Counted from the first letter of the stretch, positions 17,780 through 26,835 are shown. The stretch: DNA of 64,000 nt from Glaciimonas soli (GCF_009497155.1 NZ_WINI01000003.1:310001-374000); one strand, 5' to 3'. Notes: a model not told the origin generated them from the letters alone. Numbers and translations are program-made.

Positions 17780-18511
17780 TTGGCAAATACTACACCGCTC
17801 TGGTTGTTTGATCTGGACAACACACTGCATAACGCTTCCTATGCGATTTTTCCAGCGATTCATGAAAACATGAATCGCTATCTTGCTCGCGTATTGGGTG
17901 TCGATGGCGTCGATGCCGATGCTGCCACCGTGGATGCAACGCGCACCAAATATTGGCAACTTTATGGGGCGACTCTGTTGGGCATGATAAAACACCATCA
18001 AGTGCGCCCGGAAGATTTTTTGCGCGAAGCGCATCGCTTCGACGACTTGCACGGCATGATACGGGGAGAACGCGGCCTGATCAATCTCCTGAAGCGCTTG
18101 CCGGGTCGTAAAATTTTACTGACTAACGCGCCGCTGGACTATTCTCAACAAATCATGCGGCATTTTGGTTTGCAACGCCATGTGGCAAAACATATTTCGA
18201 TTGAATCGATGTTCGTCCATGGTCAATTACGACCAAAACCTTCACCGCAGTTATTACGCAAAATATGCAGTCGCGAACGCATTTCGCCGCAGCATTGCAT
18301 TTTGGTGGAAGATACGCTGGCCAATTTGAAGAGTGCAAAAAAAGTCGGCATGCGTACCGTATGGGTCACGGGTTATTTGCCAAAGGCGAAGCAATCCTCT
18401 GCACTGATCCGTGAAAAAGGACGTCCAATTATGAGCAGACGCGTTGGTGGGGTTGATGTACAGGTAAAATCTGTCCGGCGCCTGGTAAATCATGTACATA
18501 GACTGCGTTAA
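17780..18511 (+). CDS. Pyrimidine 5'-nucleotidase-like HAD hydrolase
   Basis: This 243-residue cytosolic HAD-family protein has motif I in PLWLFDLDNTLHNASYAIFPAIHENM with the nucleophile in DLDNT. Motif II is ILLTNAP, motif III includes the lysine of RPKPSPQLLRKI, and motif IV is CILVEDTLANLKSAKKVGMRTVWVTGY. The N-terminal LHNAS together with the helical cap (MNRYLARVLGVD) resembles SDT1/PHM8-type pyrimidine 5'-nucleotidases. The start codon is TTG at 17780; there is no in-frame ATG nearby, and the right arm of a family A element ends just upstream. The C-terminal 40 residues are basic and of unclear role. Confidence 0.85.
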   Translation: MANTTPLWLFDLDNTLHNASYAIFPAIHENMNRYLARVLGVDGVDADAATVDATRTKYWQLYGATLLGMIKHHQVRPEDFLREAHRFDDLHGMIRGERGLINLLKRLPGRKILLTNAPLDYSQQIMRHFGLQRHVAKHISIESMFVHGQLRPKPSPQLLRKICSRERISPQHCILVEDTLANLKSAKKVGMRTVWVTGYLPKAKQSSALIREKGRPIMSRRVGGVDVQVKSVRRLVNHVHRLR

Positions 18512-18564
18512 TTATGTAAAAAAGACCTAAGCCACCGTTATAGTCATTATTAACCAATACAACC

Positions 18565-18666
18565 AGGACTTACGCAAAATTGTCCCGGCGAGGCGTACCG
18601 AACGCAGGCAGTACACTGGTACGGCAAGCAGGTACAACACCGCTGGGGCATTTTTGCGTAAGTCCT
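18565..18666. repeat. Family A palindromic element, copy 2
   Basis: The arms are AGGACTTACGCAAAATTG and, at the other end, TTTTTGCGTAAGTCCT. They flank the core GCAGGCAGTACACTGGTACG ... CAGGTACAACACCGCTGGGG. The total length is 102 bases. It lies 19 bases upstream of the slmA start, so it is in the slmA leader or promoter. Confidence 0.9.
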
Positions 18667-18685
18667 AACAACAATAAAATACATC

Positions 18686-19261
18686 ATGGCCACCAGCAAA
18701 CCCGGGGAACGGAAATTACAAATACTACAAACTTTAGCGTCCATGCTAGAGCAGCCAAAAGGGGAAAAAATCACTACGGCAGCTCTTGCTGCCAAGGTAG
18801 AAGTATCAGAAGCGGCACTGTATCGCCACTTCGCCAGCAAAGCACAAATGTTTGAAGGTTTGATTGAGTTCATCGAATCGACAGTGTTCGGTTTAATCAA
18901 TCAAATCACTCAAGAACAAGAAAAGGGGCTGCTGCAAGCCCAGGCGATCACATTAATGCTACTCAATTTCGCCGAACGCAATCGCGGCATGACACGCGTC
19001 ATGATCGGTGATGCGTTGGTCAATGAAGATGAACGCCTACAACTGCGCATGAATCAGTTTGTCGATCGCATCGAGATGGCCTTAAAGCAATCGTTACGCG
19101 TTGCCGCTAGCCAGAACGAAGGCCATGAACCAGAAGCCGCCATTCGCGCCAATATTCTGACCAGCTTTGTATTAGGACGCTGGCAGCGGTTTGCCAAAAC
19201 CCGGTTTTTATTGAAACCAACCGATGACGCGGCGCAGCAGATTGCGTTAATTCTTGTATAA
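18686..19261 (+). CDS. slmA: Nucleoid occlusion factor SlmA (TetR family)
   Basis: SlmA binds specific chromosomal sites and FtsZ to block septum formation over the nucleoid. The protein has 191 residues, close to the 198 of E. coli. The N-terminal TetR HTH reads ITTAALAAKVEVSEAALYRHFASKAQMFEGLIEFIE. The middle NFAERNRGMTRVMIGDALVNEDERLQLRMNQFVDRIEMALKQSLR is characteristic of SlmA rather than of a generic TetR regulator. The C-terminus has FVLGRWQRFAKTRF. It stands between a family A repeat and the livK-like gene and is probably transcribed on its own or with the latter (28-base gap). Confidence 0.92.
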   Translation: MATSKPGERKLQILQTLASMLEQPKGEKITTAALAAKVEVSEAALYRHFASKAQMFEGLIEFIESTVFGLINQITQEQEKGLLQAQAITLMLLNFAERNRGMTRVMIGDALVNEDERLQLRMNQFVDRIEMALKQSLRVAASQNEGHEPEAAIRANILTSFVLGRWQRFAKTRFLLKPTDDAAQQIALILV

Positions 19262-19289
19262 AACACCTCAGTAATAATGGAGATATTGA

Positions 19290-20462
19290 ATGAAGAAAGT
19301 TTTTTTGAAGACCGCTTTTTCCAGCGCAATCACATGCTTATTGCTAGTCGGGGCTAACAACGCACTCGCGCAAATCAAAGTCGGCGTCACCGTTTCCGCC
19401 ACTGGCCCAGCGGCTTCCATAGGTATCCCCGGCAAGAACACCATTGCGTTGTTACCAAAAGAAATCGCCGGTCAGAAAGTCGAATACATCGTCCTCGACG
19501 ATGGCACCGATACCACCAATGCCGTAAAAAATGCTCGTAAGCTGATCAGCGAAAATAATGTAGATCTGTTGATGGGTTCGACCACCGTCCCTAATTCGCT
19601 GGCCATGATCGATGTCGCTGCAGAATCTGGTACGCCGATGATTACCTTGGCGGCTGGTTCTGTTTTAATTGAACCTATGGATGCCAAACGCCATTGGGTT
19701 TTCAAGACCCCGCAAAACGATTCAGAGATGGCCAGTGCCATTGTCGGCCACATGAATCAAACCGGCGTGAAGACGGTTGCCTTTATCGGCTTCTCTGATG
19801 CATACGGTGAAGGCTGGTATCGTGAATTTTCAAAATTGGCGGCACAGCACAACATCAAAATCGTCGCCAACGAGCGCTTTGCCCGTAGCGACACGGCCGT
19901 CACTGGTCAAACTCTTAAAATCATCAGCGCCAACCCAGATGCCGTATTGATCGCTGGCGCCGGCACACCGGCAGCTTTGCCAGAAAAAACTTTAAAAGAG
20001 CGCGGATATAAAGGCAAGCTGTACCAAACCCACGGCGTCGCCAATAATGATTTCTTGCGCGTCTGCGGCAAAGATTGTGAAGGTACTTTCCTGCCCACCG
20101 GCCCTCTGGTGGTCGCTGAACAACTTCCCGATAGCAACCCCGTCAAAAAAGCAGCCATGGCCTATCGTGCCGCTTATGAAAAAGCCTACGGCGTCGGCAG
20201 TGTTTCCTCGTTTGGCGGTCATGCCTGGGACGCAGGTTTAATACTCGCGGCGGCAACACCTTCCGCACTTAAAAAAGGTAAACCCGGCACCAAAGAATTC
20301 CGCGCCGCTTTACGCGACAGTATCGAAGCCATCAAAAACCTGCCGGTTTCGCATGGCATCATCAACATGACGCCAACCGATCACTCGGGTTTCGACCAAC
20401 GTTCACGCGTGATGGTGGAAATAGTGAATGGAAAGTGGAAATTGCTTGATGCGGGAAAATAA
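19290..20462 (+). CDS. Branched-chain amino acid-type ABC transporter substrate-binding protein
   Basis: This 390-residue periplasmic binding protein has a signal peptide (AITCLLLVGANNALAQ). Its family-5 features are IKVGVTVSATGPAASIGIPGKNTIALLPKEIAGQ, DDGTDTTNAVKNARKLISENNVDLLMGSTTVPNSLAMIDVAAESGTPMITLAA, and KTVAFIGFSDAYGEGWYREFSKLA. A GGAG ribosome site precedes the ATG at 19290. The permease and ATPase genes lie downstream after a family B repeat, so this is the binding component of the same importer. Aromatic or other carboxylic substrates are also common in this family, so the ligand is not fixed. Confidence 0.92.
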   Translation: MKKVFLKTAFSSAITCLLLVGANNALAQIKVGVTVSATGPAASIGIPGKNTIALLPKEIAGQKVEYIVLDDGTDTTNAVKNARKLISENNVDLLMGSTTVPNSLAMIDVAAESGTPMITLAAGSVLIEPMDAKRHWVFKTPQNDSEMASAIVGHMNQTGVKTVAFIGFSDAYGEGWYREFSKLAAQHNIKIVANERFARSDTAVTGQTLKIISANPDAVLIAGAGTPAALPEKTLKERGYKGKLYQTHGVANNDFLRVCGKDCEGTFLPTGPLVVAEQLPDSNPVKKAAMAYRAAYEKAYGVGSVSSFGGHAWDAGLILAAATPSALKKGKPGTKEFRAALRDSIEAIKNLPVSHGIINMTPTDHSGFDQRSRVMVEIVNGKWKLLDAGK

Positions 20463-20493
20463 TTAAATAACTGACATTTCGTACATACCCGCT

Positions 20494-20638
20494 GTCATTC
20501 CCGCGAACGCGGGAATCCATGTTACTTAGCCTGCGCGTGAATCGCCTCAATGTTGATACAAGCATCGCGTATTATTCGACATGATGTAAACGTAGTGTCT
20601 CGTTTCGCAAAATGGATTCCCGCGTTCGCGGGAATGAC
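20494..20638. repeat. Family B REP-like pair, copy 4 (widely spaced)
   Basis: GTCATTCCCGCGAACGCGGGAATCCA at 20494 and TGGATTCCCGCGTTCGCGGGAATGAC ending at 20638 are perfect inverted copies of each other. They are separated by over 90 bases instead of the usual dozen or so. It lies between the binding-protein gene and the permease genes of the same transporter, where it may stop or stabilise the upstream mRNA. Confidence 0.9.
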
Positions 20639-20719
20639 GGCTATGTGTGTAATATCGGCAAATAAGAAAAATGACATTGCACTTTTCCAGTCTCAACAAA
20701 AAATCCTTTTAGGCTTGAT

Positions 20720-21775
20720 ATGGACCTCTCCATCGCCGCCATCCTCGCGCAAGATGGTATTACTAATGGCGCGATCTATGCGTTGCTGGCACTGGCTTTA
20801 GTGTTGGTATTTTCTGTCACTCGGGTGATCTTTATTTCGCAGGGCGAGTTCGTCGCCTTTGGCGCATTAACTTTGGCGGCGATACAAGCTGATCAATTTC
20901 CGTTATCGGCGACGCTATTAGTCGTACTGGGAGTACTGTGTTTTGTTCAGGAGATTTGGTCGCTGTTCCGCACCGCCAGCATACAGCAAGCGCTCACCCG
21001 CCAAATCGGATTGTCCTTGCTCAAATTCGTCGCCTTTCCTATCGCGGTATTTTGCATCGCCAAGCTGTACGGCCATGCCAATTTGAACATGCTCTTGCAG
21101 ATATCGCTGACCTTGCTGATTGTGATCCCGATGGGGCCTATGGTTTATCGCCTGGCGTTTCAACCGCTGGAACAAGCTAGCAATCTGGTGTTGCTGATTG
21201 CCGCAGTCGCAGTGCATTACGCGTTGTTGGGCATAGGCCTGCTGATGTTTGGTGCGGAGGGTTCACGCACTTTACCGTTTTCGGATGCCCGATTAGATAT
21301 CGGTGGCTTGTCGATTACCGGCCAAAGCATGGTGATCGTTAGTGTTGCGGTGGTACTGATTGTTGCCTTGTATTTTTACTTTGAAGGTACGTTATCCGGC
21401 AAAGCATTGCGCGCCACAGCGGTTAATCGCCTGGGTGCGCGGCTGGTGGGCATCGGTACCACGCAAGCCGGGCGTTTGGCATTTACCCTGGCGGCAGCGA
21501 TCGGCGCGTTGTGTGGCATCTTAATTGGACCGCTAACCACGATCTACTACGACAGCGGATTCTTGATTAGCCTGAAGGGTTTTGTCGGTGCAATTATTGG
21601 TGGTCTTGGCAGTTATCCGATTGCCGCTGGCGGTGCTGTATTGGTCGGCTTGCTGGAATCCTATTCCTCTTTTTGGGCCAGTGCATTCAAAGAAGTGATC
21701 GTGTTTTCCCTGATTATTCCGGTGTTGTTGTGGCGCTCATTGACGAGCAAGACAGTCGATGAGGGAGATCAATAA
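20720..21775 (+). CDS. livH: Branched-chain amino acid-type ABC permease, LivH family
   Basis: This 351-residue membrane protein has the LivH pattern. The N-terminal segment [48 protein letters not shown] corresponds to the LivH helix pair. The coupling loop is [45 protein letters not shown], and [35 protein letters not shown] is the typical C-terminal section. It is longer than E. coli LivH (308) because of an extra segment ([39 protein letters not shown], about residues 75-120). The stop overlaps the next start (TAATG), showing tight coupling. Confidence 0.92.
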   Translation: MDLSIAAILAQDGITNGAIYALLALALVLVFSVTRVIFISQGEFVAFGALTLAAIQADQFPLSATLLVVLGVLCFVQEIWSLFRTASIQQALTRQIGLSLLKFVAFPIAVFCIAKLYGHANLNMLLQISLTLLIVIPMGPMVYRLAFQPLEQASNLVLLIAAVAVHYALLGIGLLMFGAEGSRTLPFSDARLDIGGLSITGQSMVIVSVAVVLIVALYFYFEGTLSGKALRATAVNRLGARLVGIGTTQAGRLAFTLAAAIGALCGILIGPLTTIYYDSGFLISLKGFVGAIIGGLGSYPIAAGGAVLVGLLESYSSFWASAFKEVIVFSLIIPVLLWRSLTSKTVDEGDQ

Positions 21776-23583
21776 TGCTTCGTAAAATATCTCTTCCCGT
21801 TTTATTGTTTTTAACGGTTGTCATTTTACTACCGCTATTTCCCACGCCGGAATATTGGATCACGCTGGCGAACTACATCGGGCTGTATTCCATCGTCGCG
21901 TTGGGCTTGGTGCTGTTGACAGGCATCGGTGGTTTGACCTCATTTGGTCAGGCGGCTTTCGTTGGTTTAGGCGCTTACACCACGGCGTATTTGAGTACGC
22001 AATACGGCATATCGCCTTGGCTGGGTTTGCTGTTCGGTTTGCTCATCACCATGGGAGCGGCTTTCGGTATCGGAGCCATTACGATGCGGCTATCCGGCCA
22101 TTATCTGCCGCTCGGAACGATTGCGTGGGCGTTATCGCTGTTTTATTTATTCGGCAACCTGGATTTTCTGGGTAAGTACGATGGCTTGAACGGCATACCC
22201 GCAATCTCGCTTTTCGGATTCACGCTTGATACCGGACGCAAGATGTATTTCTTGATTTGGATAATGTTGCTGGTGGCGTTATTGGGTGTACAGAACTTAT
22301 TAAATTCGCGCATAGGCCGTGCGATACGCGCATTGAACGGTGCTGGCGTGATGGCGGAATCCATGGGCGTCAACACGGCTTGGATCAAGATGGTGATTTT
22401 TGTCTTGGCGGCATTGTTGGCCAGTGTATCCGGCTGGTTATATGCGCATCTGCAGGGCGCGGTGAATCCGACACCGTTCGGCCTGAATCCCGGCATTGAA
22501 TATTTGTTTATGGCGGTAATAGGCGGCGCCGGGCATATCTGGGGCGCGATACTTGGCGCAACAGTGTTGACGTTGCTGAAGGATCAGTTGCAATCCATAT
22601 TGCCGAAATTATTGGGAGCCAATGGCAATTTTGAGATCATTGTATTTGGGATCTTGATGGTGCTGCTTTTACAAAAAGCGCGTGATGGTTTGTGGCCTTA
22701 CATCTTGGTTTTTGCGGAAAAATTCTTCCCAAAAAAACATCAAGCTATTGCTCCCGCCAGTGCCACAACATTAGCGATGCGCAGCAAGCCGCCACCTGGC
22801 GAAATTGTGCTGACAATTGAAAAAGCACGTAAAGAATTCGGTGGTCTGGTCGCTGTCAACGATATGCAATTCAGCGTCGCTGCAGCAGAAATCGTCGGTC
22901 TGATTGGCCCCAATGGGGCCGGCAAATCGACCATGTTCAATCTTGTGACTGGTGTACTGCCGTTGACTTCTGGCGTGATTCAATTCAGATCGCACGACAC
23001 CTTGGAAACCATATCCGGTTTGCCATCCCGGCAAATAGCACGCCGCGGCATCGCCCGTACCTTCCAGCATGTGCGTATGTTGCCGAACATGAGCGTACTG
23101 GAAAACGTCGCCATTGGTGCACATTTACGTGGTCACTCCGGCGATGTACTTGGTGTCGCGACAAGTACATTGCGGCTGAATAAAATCGAAGAAGATGCCT
23201 TGCTATTTGAAGCAAAAAAACAATTGGAGCGAGTAGGCTTAGGTGAGTTGTTATATGCCGAAGCGGGCAGTCTGGCACTTGGCCAACAACGTATTTTAGA
23301 AATTGCTCGCGCCCTCTGTTGCGATCCTGGCTTGCTGTTATTGGATGAGCCAGCCGCCGGTTTGCGACTTCAGGAAAAACAAGCATTGGCAACACTGTTA
23401 AAGCGCTTGCAAGCAGAAGGCATGAGCATTTTGCTGGTTGAGCATGATATGGATTTTGTGATGACTCTGGCAGATCGTTTAGTGGTGATGGAATTTGGCA
23501 GCAAAATTGCGGAAGGCTTGCCCGCCGCGATACAGCAAGACCCGGCGGTACTGGAGGCGTATTTGGGGGGCGTCGATGAATAA
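21775..23583 (+). CDS. Fused LivM permease - LivG ATP-binding protein
   Basis: This 602-residue protein joins two transporter parts. Residues about 1-320 are a LivM-type permease: IGLYSIVALGLVLLTGIGGLTSFGQAAFVGLGAY, then IGRAIRALNGAGVMAESMGVNTAWIKMVIFVLAALLASVSGWLYAH. After a linker (about 325-345), residues 350-602 are a LivG-type ATPase. Its Walker A is GPNGAGKST near residue 378, followed by the LivG long insertion ARRGIARTFQHVRMLPNMSVLENV. The signature is LALGQQRILEIARAL and Walker B is LLLLDEPAAGL. Fusion of these subunits occurs in several proteobacteria. The livF gene overlaps the end by 8 bases. Confidence 0.93.
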   Translation: MLRKISLPVLLFLTVVILLPLFPTPEYWITLANYIGLYSIVALGLVLLTGIGGLTSFGQAAFVGLGAYTTAYLSTQYGISPWLGLLFGLLITMGAAFGIGAITMRLSGHYLPLGTIAWALSLFYLFGNLDFLGKYDGLNGIPAISLFGFTLDTGRKMYFLIWIMLLVALLGVQNLLNSRIGRAIRALNGAGVMAESMGVNTAWIKMVIFVLAALLASVSGWLYAHLQGAVNPTPFGLNPGIEYLFMAVIGGAGHIWGAILGATVLTLLKDQLQSILPKLLGANGNFEIIVFGILMVLLLQKARDGLWPYILVFAEKFFPKKHQAIAPASATTLAMRSKPPPGEIVLTIEKARKEFGGLVAVNDMQFSVAAAEIVGLIGPNGAGKSTMFNLVTGVLPLTSGVIQFRSHDTLETISGLPSRQIARRGIARTFQHVRMLPNMSVLENVAIGAHLRGHSGDVLGVATSTLRLNKIEEDALLFEAKKQLERVGLGELLYAEAGSLALGQQRILEIARALCCDPGLLLLDEPAAGLRLQEKQALATLLKRLQAEGMSILLVEHDMDFVMTLADRLVVMEFGSKIAEGLPAAIQQDPAVLEAYLGGVDE

Positions 23584-24337
23584 AGATTTCAGCGATCAAC
23601 CTGTTTTAGAAATCAACGATCTGCACGTCGCTTACGGCAAAATCGAAGCATTACATGGTGCCAATCTGCGGGTTGAAGCGGGGCAAATCGCCACTGTCAT
23701 CGGCCCTAACGGAGCCGGAAAATCCACCATGCTCAATGCGATTGCCGGTGCGTTGCCGCACACTGGAACGGCGCGTGGCAATGTCCGTTTGCTAGGATCG
23801 GATATTGCTGGCATGGCGATAGAAAAACGGGTTGAACTAGGCATGTGCTTAGTGCCGGAAACGCGTGAATTATTTGCCACCATGAACGTCGAAGACAATC
23901 TGCTGCTAGGCAGCTATCGCCGATATCAGGCACGCGATGCCAACTATGCAGACCAAATGCCAGTAGTCTACGATTTGTTCCCACGTTTGCGCGAACGGCG
24001 CAAACAGCAAGCTGGCACGCTATCGGGCGGAGAGCGGCAAATGCTGGCATTGGGCCGTGCATTGATGGCGAAACCGTCGTTGTTGATGCTGGATGAACCT
24101 AGCCTCGGTCTGGCGCCGTTAATCGTCAAAGAAATCTTTCACATCATCGTGCGCTTGAAACAAACTGGCGTAGCGATTTTGCTGGTTGAGCAAAATGCAC
24201 GAGCCGCGCTGCAAGTCGCGGATCATGGCTATGTGCTGGAGAACGGCGAGATGACGATGCAAGGTTCGGCTACGGAATTGGCCGCGGATCCGCGCGTAGC
24301 GGCGGCCTATTTGGGATTCGTGAAGCAGATCGGATAA
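23576..24337 (+). CDS. livF: Branched-chain amino acid-type ABC transporter ATP-binding protein LivF
   Basis: This 253-residue second ATPase of the transporter has Walker A GPNGAGKSTMLN near residue 42. The Q-loop region is LVPETRELFATMNVEDNLLLGSY, the signature is LSGGERQMLALGRALMAKPSLLMLDEPSLGLAP, and the H/D-loop region includes ILLVEQNARAAL. The ATG at 23576 overlaps the preceding gene by 8 bases and begins the homologous region. The longer frame from 23495 lies inside livG. The protein forms the nucleotide-binding dimer with the LivG domain of the fusion. Confidence 0.94.
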   Translation: MNKDFSDQPVLEINDLHVAYGKIEALHGANLRVEAGQIATVIGPNGAGKSTMLNAIAGALPHTGTARGNVRLLGSDIAGMAIEKRVELGMCLVPETRELFATMNVEDNLLLGSYRRYQARDANYADQMPVVYDLFPRLRERRKQQAGTLSGGERQMLALGRALMAKPSLLMLDEPSLGLAPLIVKEIFHIIVRLKQTGVAILLVEQNARAALQVADHGYVLENGEMTMQGSATELAADPRVAAAYLGFVKQIG

Positions 24338-24401
24338 TCCGCTTATTTGTTTGATTCCTTCAGTAACGAAATACTGCGCTCCCGGGAACGGCACCTCGTT
24401 A

Positions 24402-24566
24402 CTACGCCAGCAGCGCTCGTATCAGCGGAATCAAGCGTTCGCCTGCCAACATGCCGAATAAACCAACCAGCGCAATAGTCGGCGGTGCAGGGGATTTCAC
24501 ATTGAGTACACTATAAATCAAACCGACAAGCAGACCTACCGCCAAAGACACCAAATATGCTTTCAT
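24402..24566 (-). CDS. XapX domain small membrane protein
   Basis: This is a 54-residue gene too short for routine ORF listing. It begins MKAYLVSLAVGLLVGLIYSV and continues LNVKSPAPPTIALVGLFGML, then AGERLIPLIRALLA. This is the XapX (DUF1427) pattern: one glycine-rich helix, the conserved S/N-V-x-SPAPP-x-IAL-VGL motif, and a second short hydrophobic segment. AAAGGA lies 8 bases before the ATG at 24566. XapX proteins are small inner-membrane proteins of unknown role, first named from xanthosine-utilisation loci. It is divergent from nothing and lies upstream-in-line with no close partner: the next minus-strand gene, the oxidoreductase at 24620, ends 53 bases before its start, so they may share a transcript. 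Confidence 0.85.
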   Translation of the reverse strand: MKAYLVSLAVGLLVGLIYSVLNVKSPAPPTIALVGLFGMLAGERLIPLIRALLA

Positions 24567-24619
24567 GAAAAATCCTTTCTATAATCGATAATTCCTCGCC
24601 GGATTGGCGAGGAAACTTT

Positions 24620-25564
24620 TCACATATTAATGACGACGCGCCCGCGACTCCCGCCAGCAACCGTAAGATAAGCGTCACGCGCTTGCTCAAGGGTAAAGCG
24701 ATGTGCAATTACCGGTGATTCGTATTGCGTAGACTCGAAGCCCTGCACCAATGCAGCCATGAAGGGAGCGGATTCGGCAACGCCGAGTTTGGCGCTGTCG
24801 ACACCGAGCAACTGCGTTTCATTGTGGTAGAAGTCAATCACATCAAATTCGACGCGGCGCTTTCCGGTAGCACTGATTTCGAGGACCCGACCACGCCGTT
24901 TGGCCAGAGATAATGCAGTCTCGAATGCCACGCCACCGACCGCGTCGTAGACCACCTCAGCAATGCTGCTAACCTTGCGGGCTTCCTCCAAAGATATGTA
25001 CTCATCAATCAACCTGCCGGCAGGTGATTCCGGTAACGGCAGGCTACGGTCGACGGCAATCACACGGCAACCAATGGCTTTGGCAATTTGTGTCACCGCA
25101 CCGCCAACGCCGCCGCTGGCGCCAATAACCGCGATGGTTTCGCCCTTGCGGAGTTTCGCGTATTCAACCGTACCCAGCCAGGCGACCACGAAATTCACGC
25201 CTATCGCCGATGCCTGTTCGTGACTAAGCGTGGTGGGCTTGCGCACCAATGCAGACGATGGAATTTTGATGAATTCAGCATGCGTGCCGTCGCGGGTAAA
25301 ACCAATGTCGCCGCCGGTGCCCCATACTTCTGCGCCCAGCCACTCTGCAGGACCTTCCACCACGACGCCACTGAAATCTCGCCCTGGAACACGCGGTGGC
25401 ACCGTGTGATCGAAATGTCCGGATACGTTTTTGACATCGCTAGGATTAACCGATGCGCTCTTAACTTGGATAATTGCCGAATCAGCATCGCATACCGGCA
25501 TCTGCAGTTCCACATACTCCAGTACGTCTGGACTACCGAAGGATTTAAATTGAATTGCTTTCAT
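24620..25564 (-). CDS. Zinc-independent NAD(P)H:quinone oxidoreductase-like MDR protein
   Basis: This 314-residue medium-chain dehydrogenase/reductase starts MKAIQFKSFGSPDVLEYVELQMP. It has SVNPSDVKNVSGHFDHTVPPRVPGRDFSGVV, which lacks the structural zinc cysteines. The nucleotide-binding site is IAVIGASGGVGGAVTQIAKAIGCRVIAVDR (GASGGVG, NADPH type). The C-terminus is HRFTLEQARDAYLTVAGGSRGRVVINM. Such enzymes reduce quinones or alpha,beta-unsaturated carbonyls. The AraC-family regulator gene upstream in the same orientation and the XapX gene downstream suggest a small regulated unit. The substrate is unknown. Confidence 0.88.
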   Translation of the reverse strand: MKAIQFKSFGSPDVLEYVELQMPVCDADSAIIQVKSASVNPSDVKNVSGHFDHTVPPRVPGRDFSGVVVEGPAEWLGAEVWGTGGDIGFTRDGTHAEFIKIPSSALVRKPTTLSHEQASAIGVNFVVAWLGTVEYAKLRKGETIAVIGASGGVGGAVTQIAKAIGCRVIAVDRSLPLPESPAGRLIDEYISLEEARKVSSIAEVVYDAVGGVAFETALSLAKRRGRVLEISATGKRRVEFDVIDFYHNETQLLGVDSAKLGVAESAPFMAALVQGFESTQYESPVIAHRFTLEQARDAYLTVAGGSRGRVVINM

Positions 25565-25706
25565 GATGTTTCCTCAGTCGATTAGTGATAAACCGCTGTG
25601 TACCCGCGATGAAGCAAGTGTAATGTGCTAAAAAACAGGATTGGACAAAAACTTTCGAATTTCGGACAAGTTATCGCCGACGATGGCGACGACTATCCAT
25701 ATCTTC

Positions 25707-26534
25707 TTACTGCGACGCCGCAGCGAGCAATTCTTTATCTGGGTCGCTCAGTGTTTTCGCCGCTTGAAACTTGGTCGGTGAGGTCCCTAATTCGCGCCGG
25801 AACATGTCGCTGAAACTGCTAGTCAAGTAGCCGAATTCACGCGCGATGTTACTCACAGAGACGCCTTCCGCTAACTTCGATACGGCGACAGCAAGTTGCA
25901 CCTGGCGTCGCCATTCTGCAAAACCAACTCCTAGTTCGCGAATAAACAATCTGGATAACGTGCGTACGCTGGCGCCAGCAGAAGCAGCATGCTGTTCAAA
26001 GCTGATTGCAATGGATGGATTGGCAATCACTGCACGGCAGAGCATTTCCAGACGGCGATCGGATTCAGATGCAGCGGGAAGTGGAATTCGGAAAGATGAC
26101 CGCGGTGCCCGCTCCAATTCCAGAACCACCAGACCAAAAGCCGCCTGTACGTATTCTTCATCAATATCACCTTTGGCATCGATGTCGGTGATCGTCGAAA
26201 TCAACTCTCTGAGCAATTTACTGACTTCAAACACATCGCTTTGCTTACTCAAGTGTGTGATTTTACATTCGTGCAGATAGAGATTCCGCATATCGACGGC
26301 GCTCAGCATCTGGATGGAGTGCACTGTGCCTGCTGGCAGCCAGACAGCTCTTTGCGGCGGGACGATCAACGCCTCCCGTTCGGCCTCGACCCACATGACG
26401 CCTTCCACCGCATACAGCACCTGCGCCCATTCGTGCGCATGCGGATCGATATGCATTCCACGTGGGTACTGCCGGGCAATCGACTTACCTTCGGTGATGT
26501 TGTCGTGAAAACTTGGCGGAGTGGCTTTGGGCAT
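25707..26534 (-). CDS. AraC family transcriptional regulator with N-terminal cupin
   Basis: This regulator is about 275 residues. The N-terminal cupin domain reads YPRGMHIDPHAHEWAQVLYAVEGVMWVEAEREALIVPPQRAVWLPAGTVHSI with several histidines. The C-terminal double HTH is ASVRTLSRLFIRELGVGFAEWRRQVQLAVAVSKLAEGVSVSNIAREFGYLTSSFSDMFRRELGTSPTKF. This layout is common in activators of efflux or detoxification genes. The ATG at 26534 is chosen. The longer frame starts with GTG at 26588 and adds an unlikely leader. It lies upstream of the quinone oxidoreductase gene on the same strand (142-base gap) and is a candidate regulator of it. Confidence 0.88.
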   Translation of the reverse strand: MPKATPPSFHDNITEGKSIARQYPRGMHIDPHAHEWAQVLYAVEGVMWVEAEREALIVPPQRAVWLPAGTVHSIQMLSAVDMRNLYLHECKITHLSKQSDVFEVSKLLRELISTITDIDAKGDIDEEYVQAAFGLVVLELERAPRSSFRIPLPAASESDRRLEMLCRAVIANPSIAISFEQHAASAGASVRTLSRLFIRELGVGFAEWRRQVQLAVAVSKLAEGVSVSNIAREFGYLTSSFSDMFRRELGTSPTKFQAAKTLSDPDKELLAAASQ

Positions 26535-26657
26535 AAAGACGCTAGTGAGATGGAATTTCCAACAAGACAAATTACTGTTGCCTGGCACCGCAATGCAATA
26601 AATATGATAAATTCCTGATGCGCGTATTTTTATCCATTTTACAAAAATATGTGCAAC

Positions 26658-26800
26658 GTTCTCAGGGCGGGGCGCAATTCCCCACCGGCGGTAATGATAT
26701 TTATATATTTAGCCCGCGAGCGCTTGTGCTTTTTTAGCACGAGGTCAGCAGATTTGGTGTGATTCCAAAGCCGACGGTATAGTCCGGATAAAGAGAGAAC
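26658..26800 (+). ncRNA. FMN riboswitch (RFN element)
   Basis: All conserved blocks of the FMN aptamer appear in order. The P1 strand GTTCTC is followed by AGGGCGGGGCGCAATTCCCC and ACCGGCGGTAAT. Next come AGCCCGCGAGCGC and a variable hairpin, then GTCAGCAGATTTGGTG, TGATTCCAAAGCCGACGGT, ATAGTCCGGATAAAGAGA, and the closing P1 strand GAGAAC. It binds FMN and senses flavin sufficiency. A strong terminator hairpin starts 8 bases later, so control is by transcription termination ahead of ribH2. Confidence 0.97.
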
Positions 26801-26808
26801 GGGATGAG

Positions 26809-26835
26809 AACCTGCACAGCACTGTGCAGGTTTTT
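26809..26835 (+). terminator. Riboswitch-linked intrinsic terminator
   Basis: AACCTGCACAG pairs with CTGTGCAGGTT across a two-base loop and is followed by a T5 run. It sits immediately 3' of the FMN aptamer and is the expression platform. When FMN is bound, transcription should stop here before ribH2. Confidence 0.93.
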
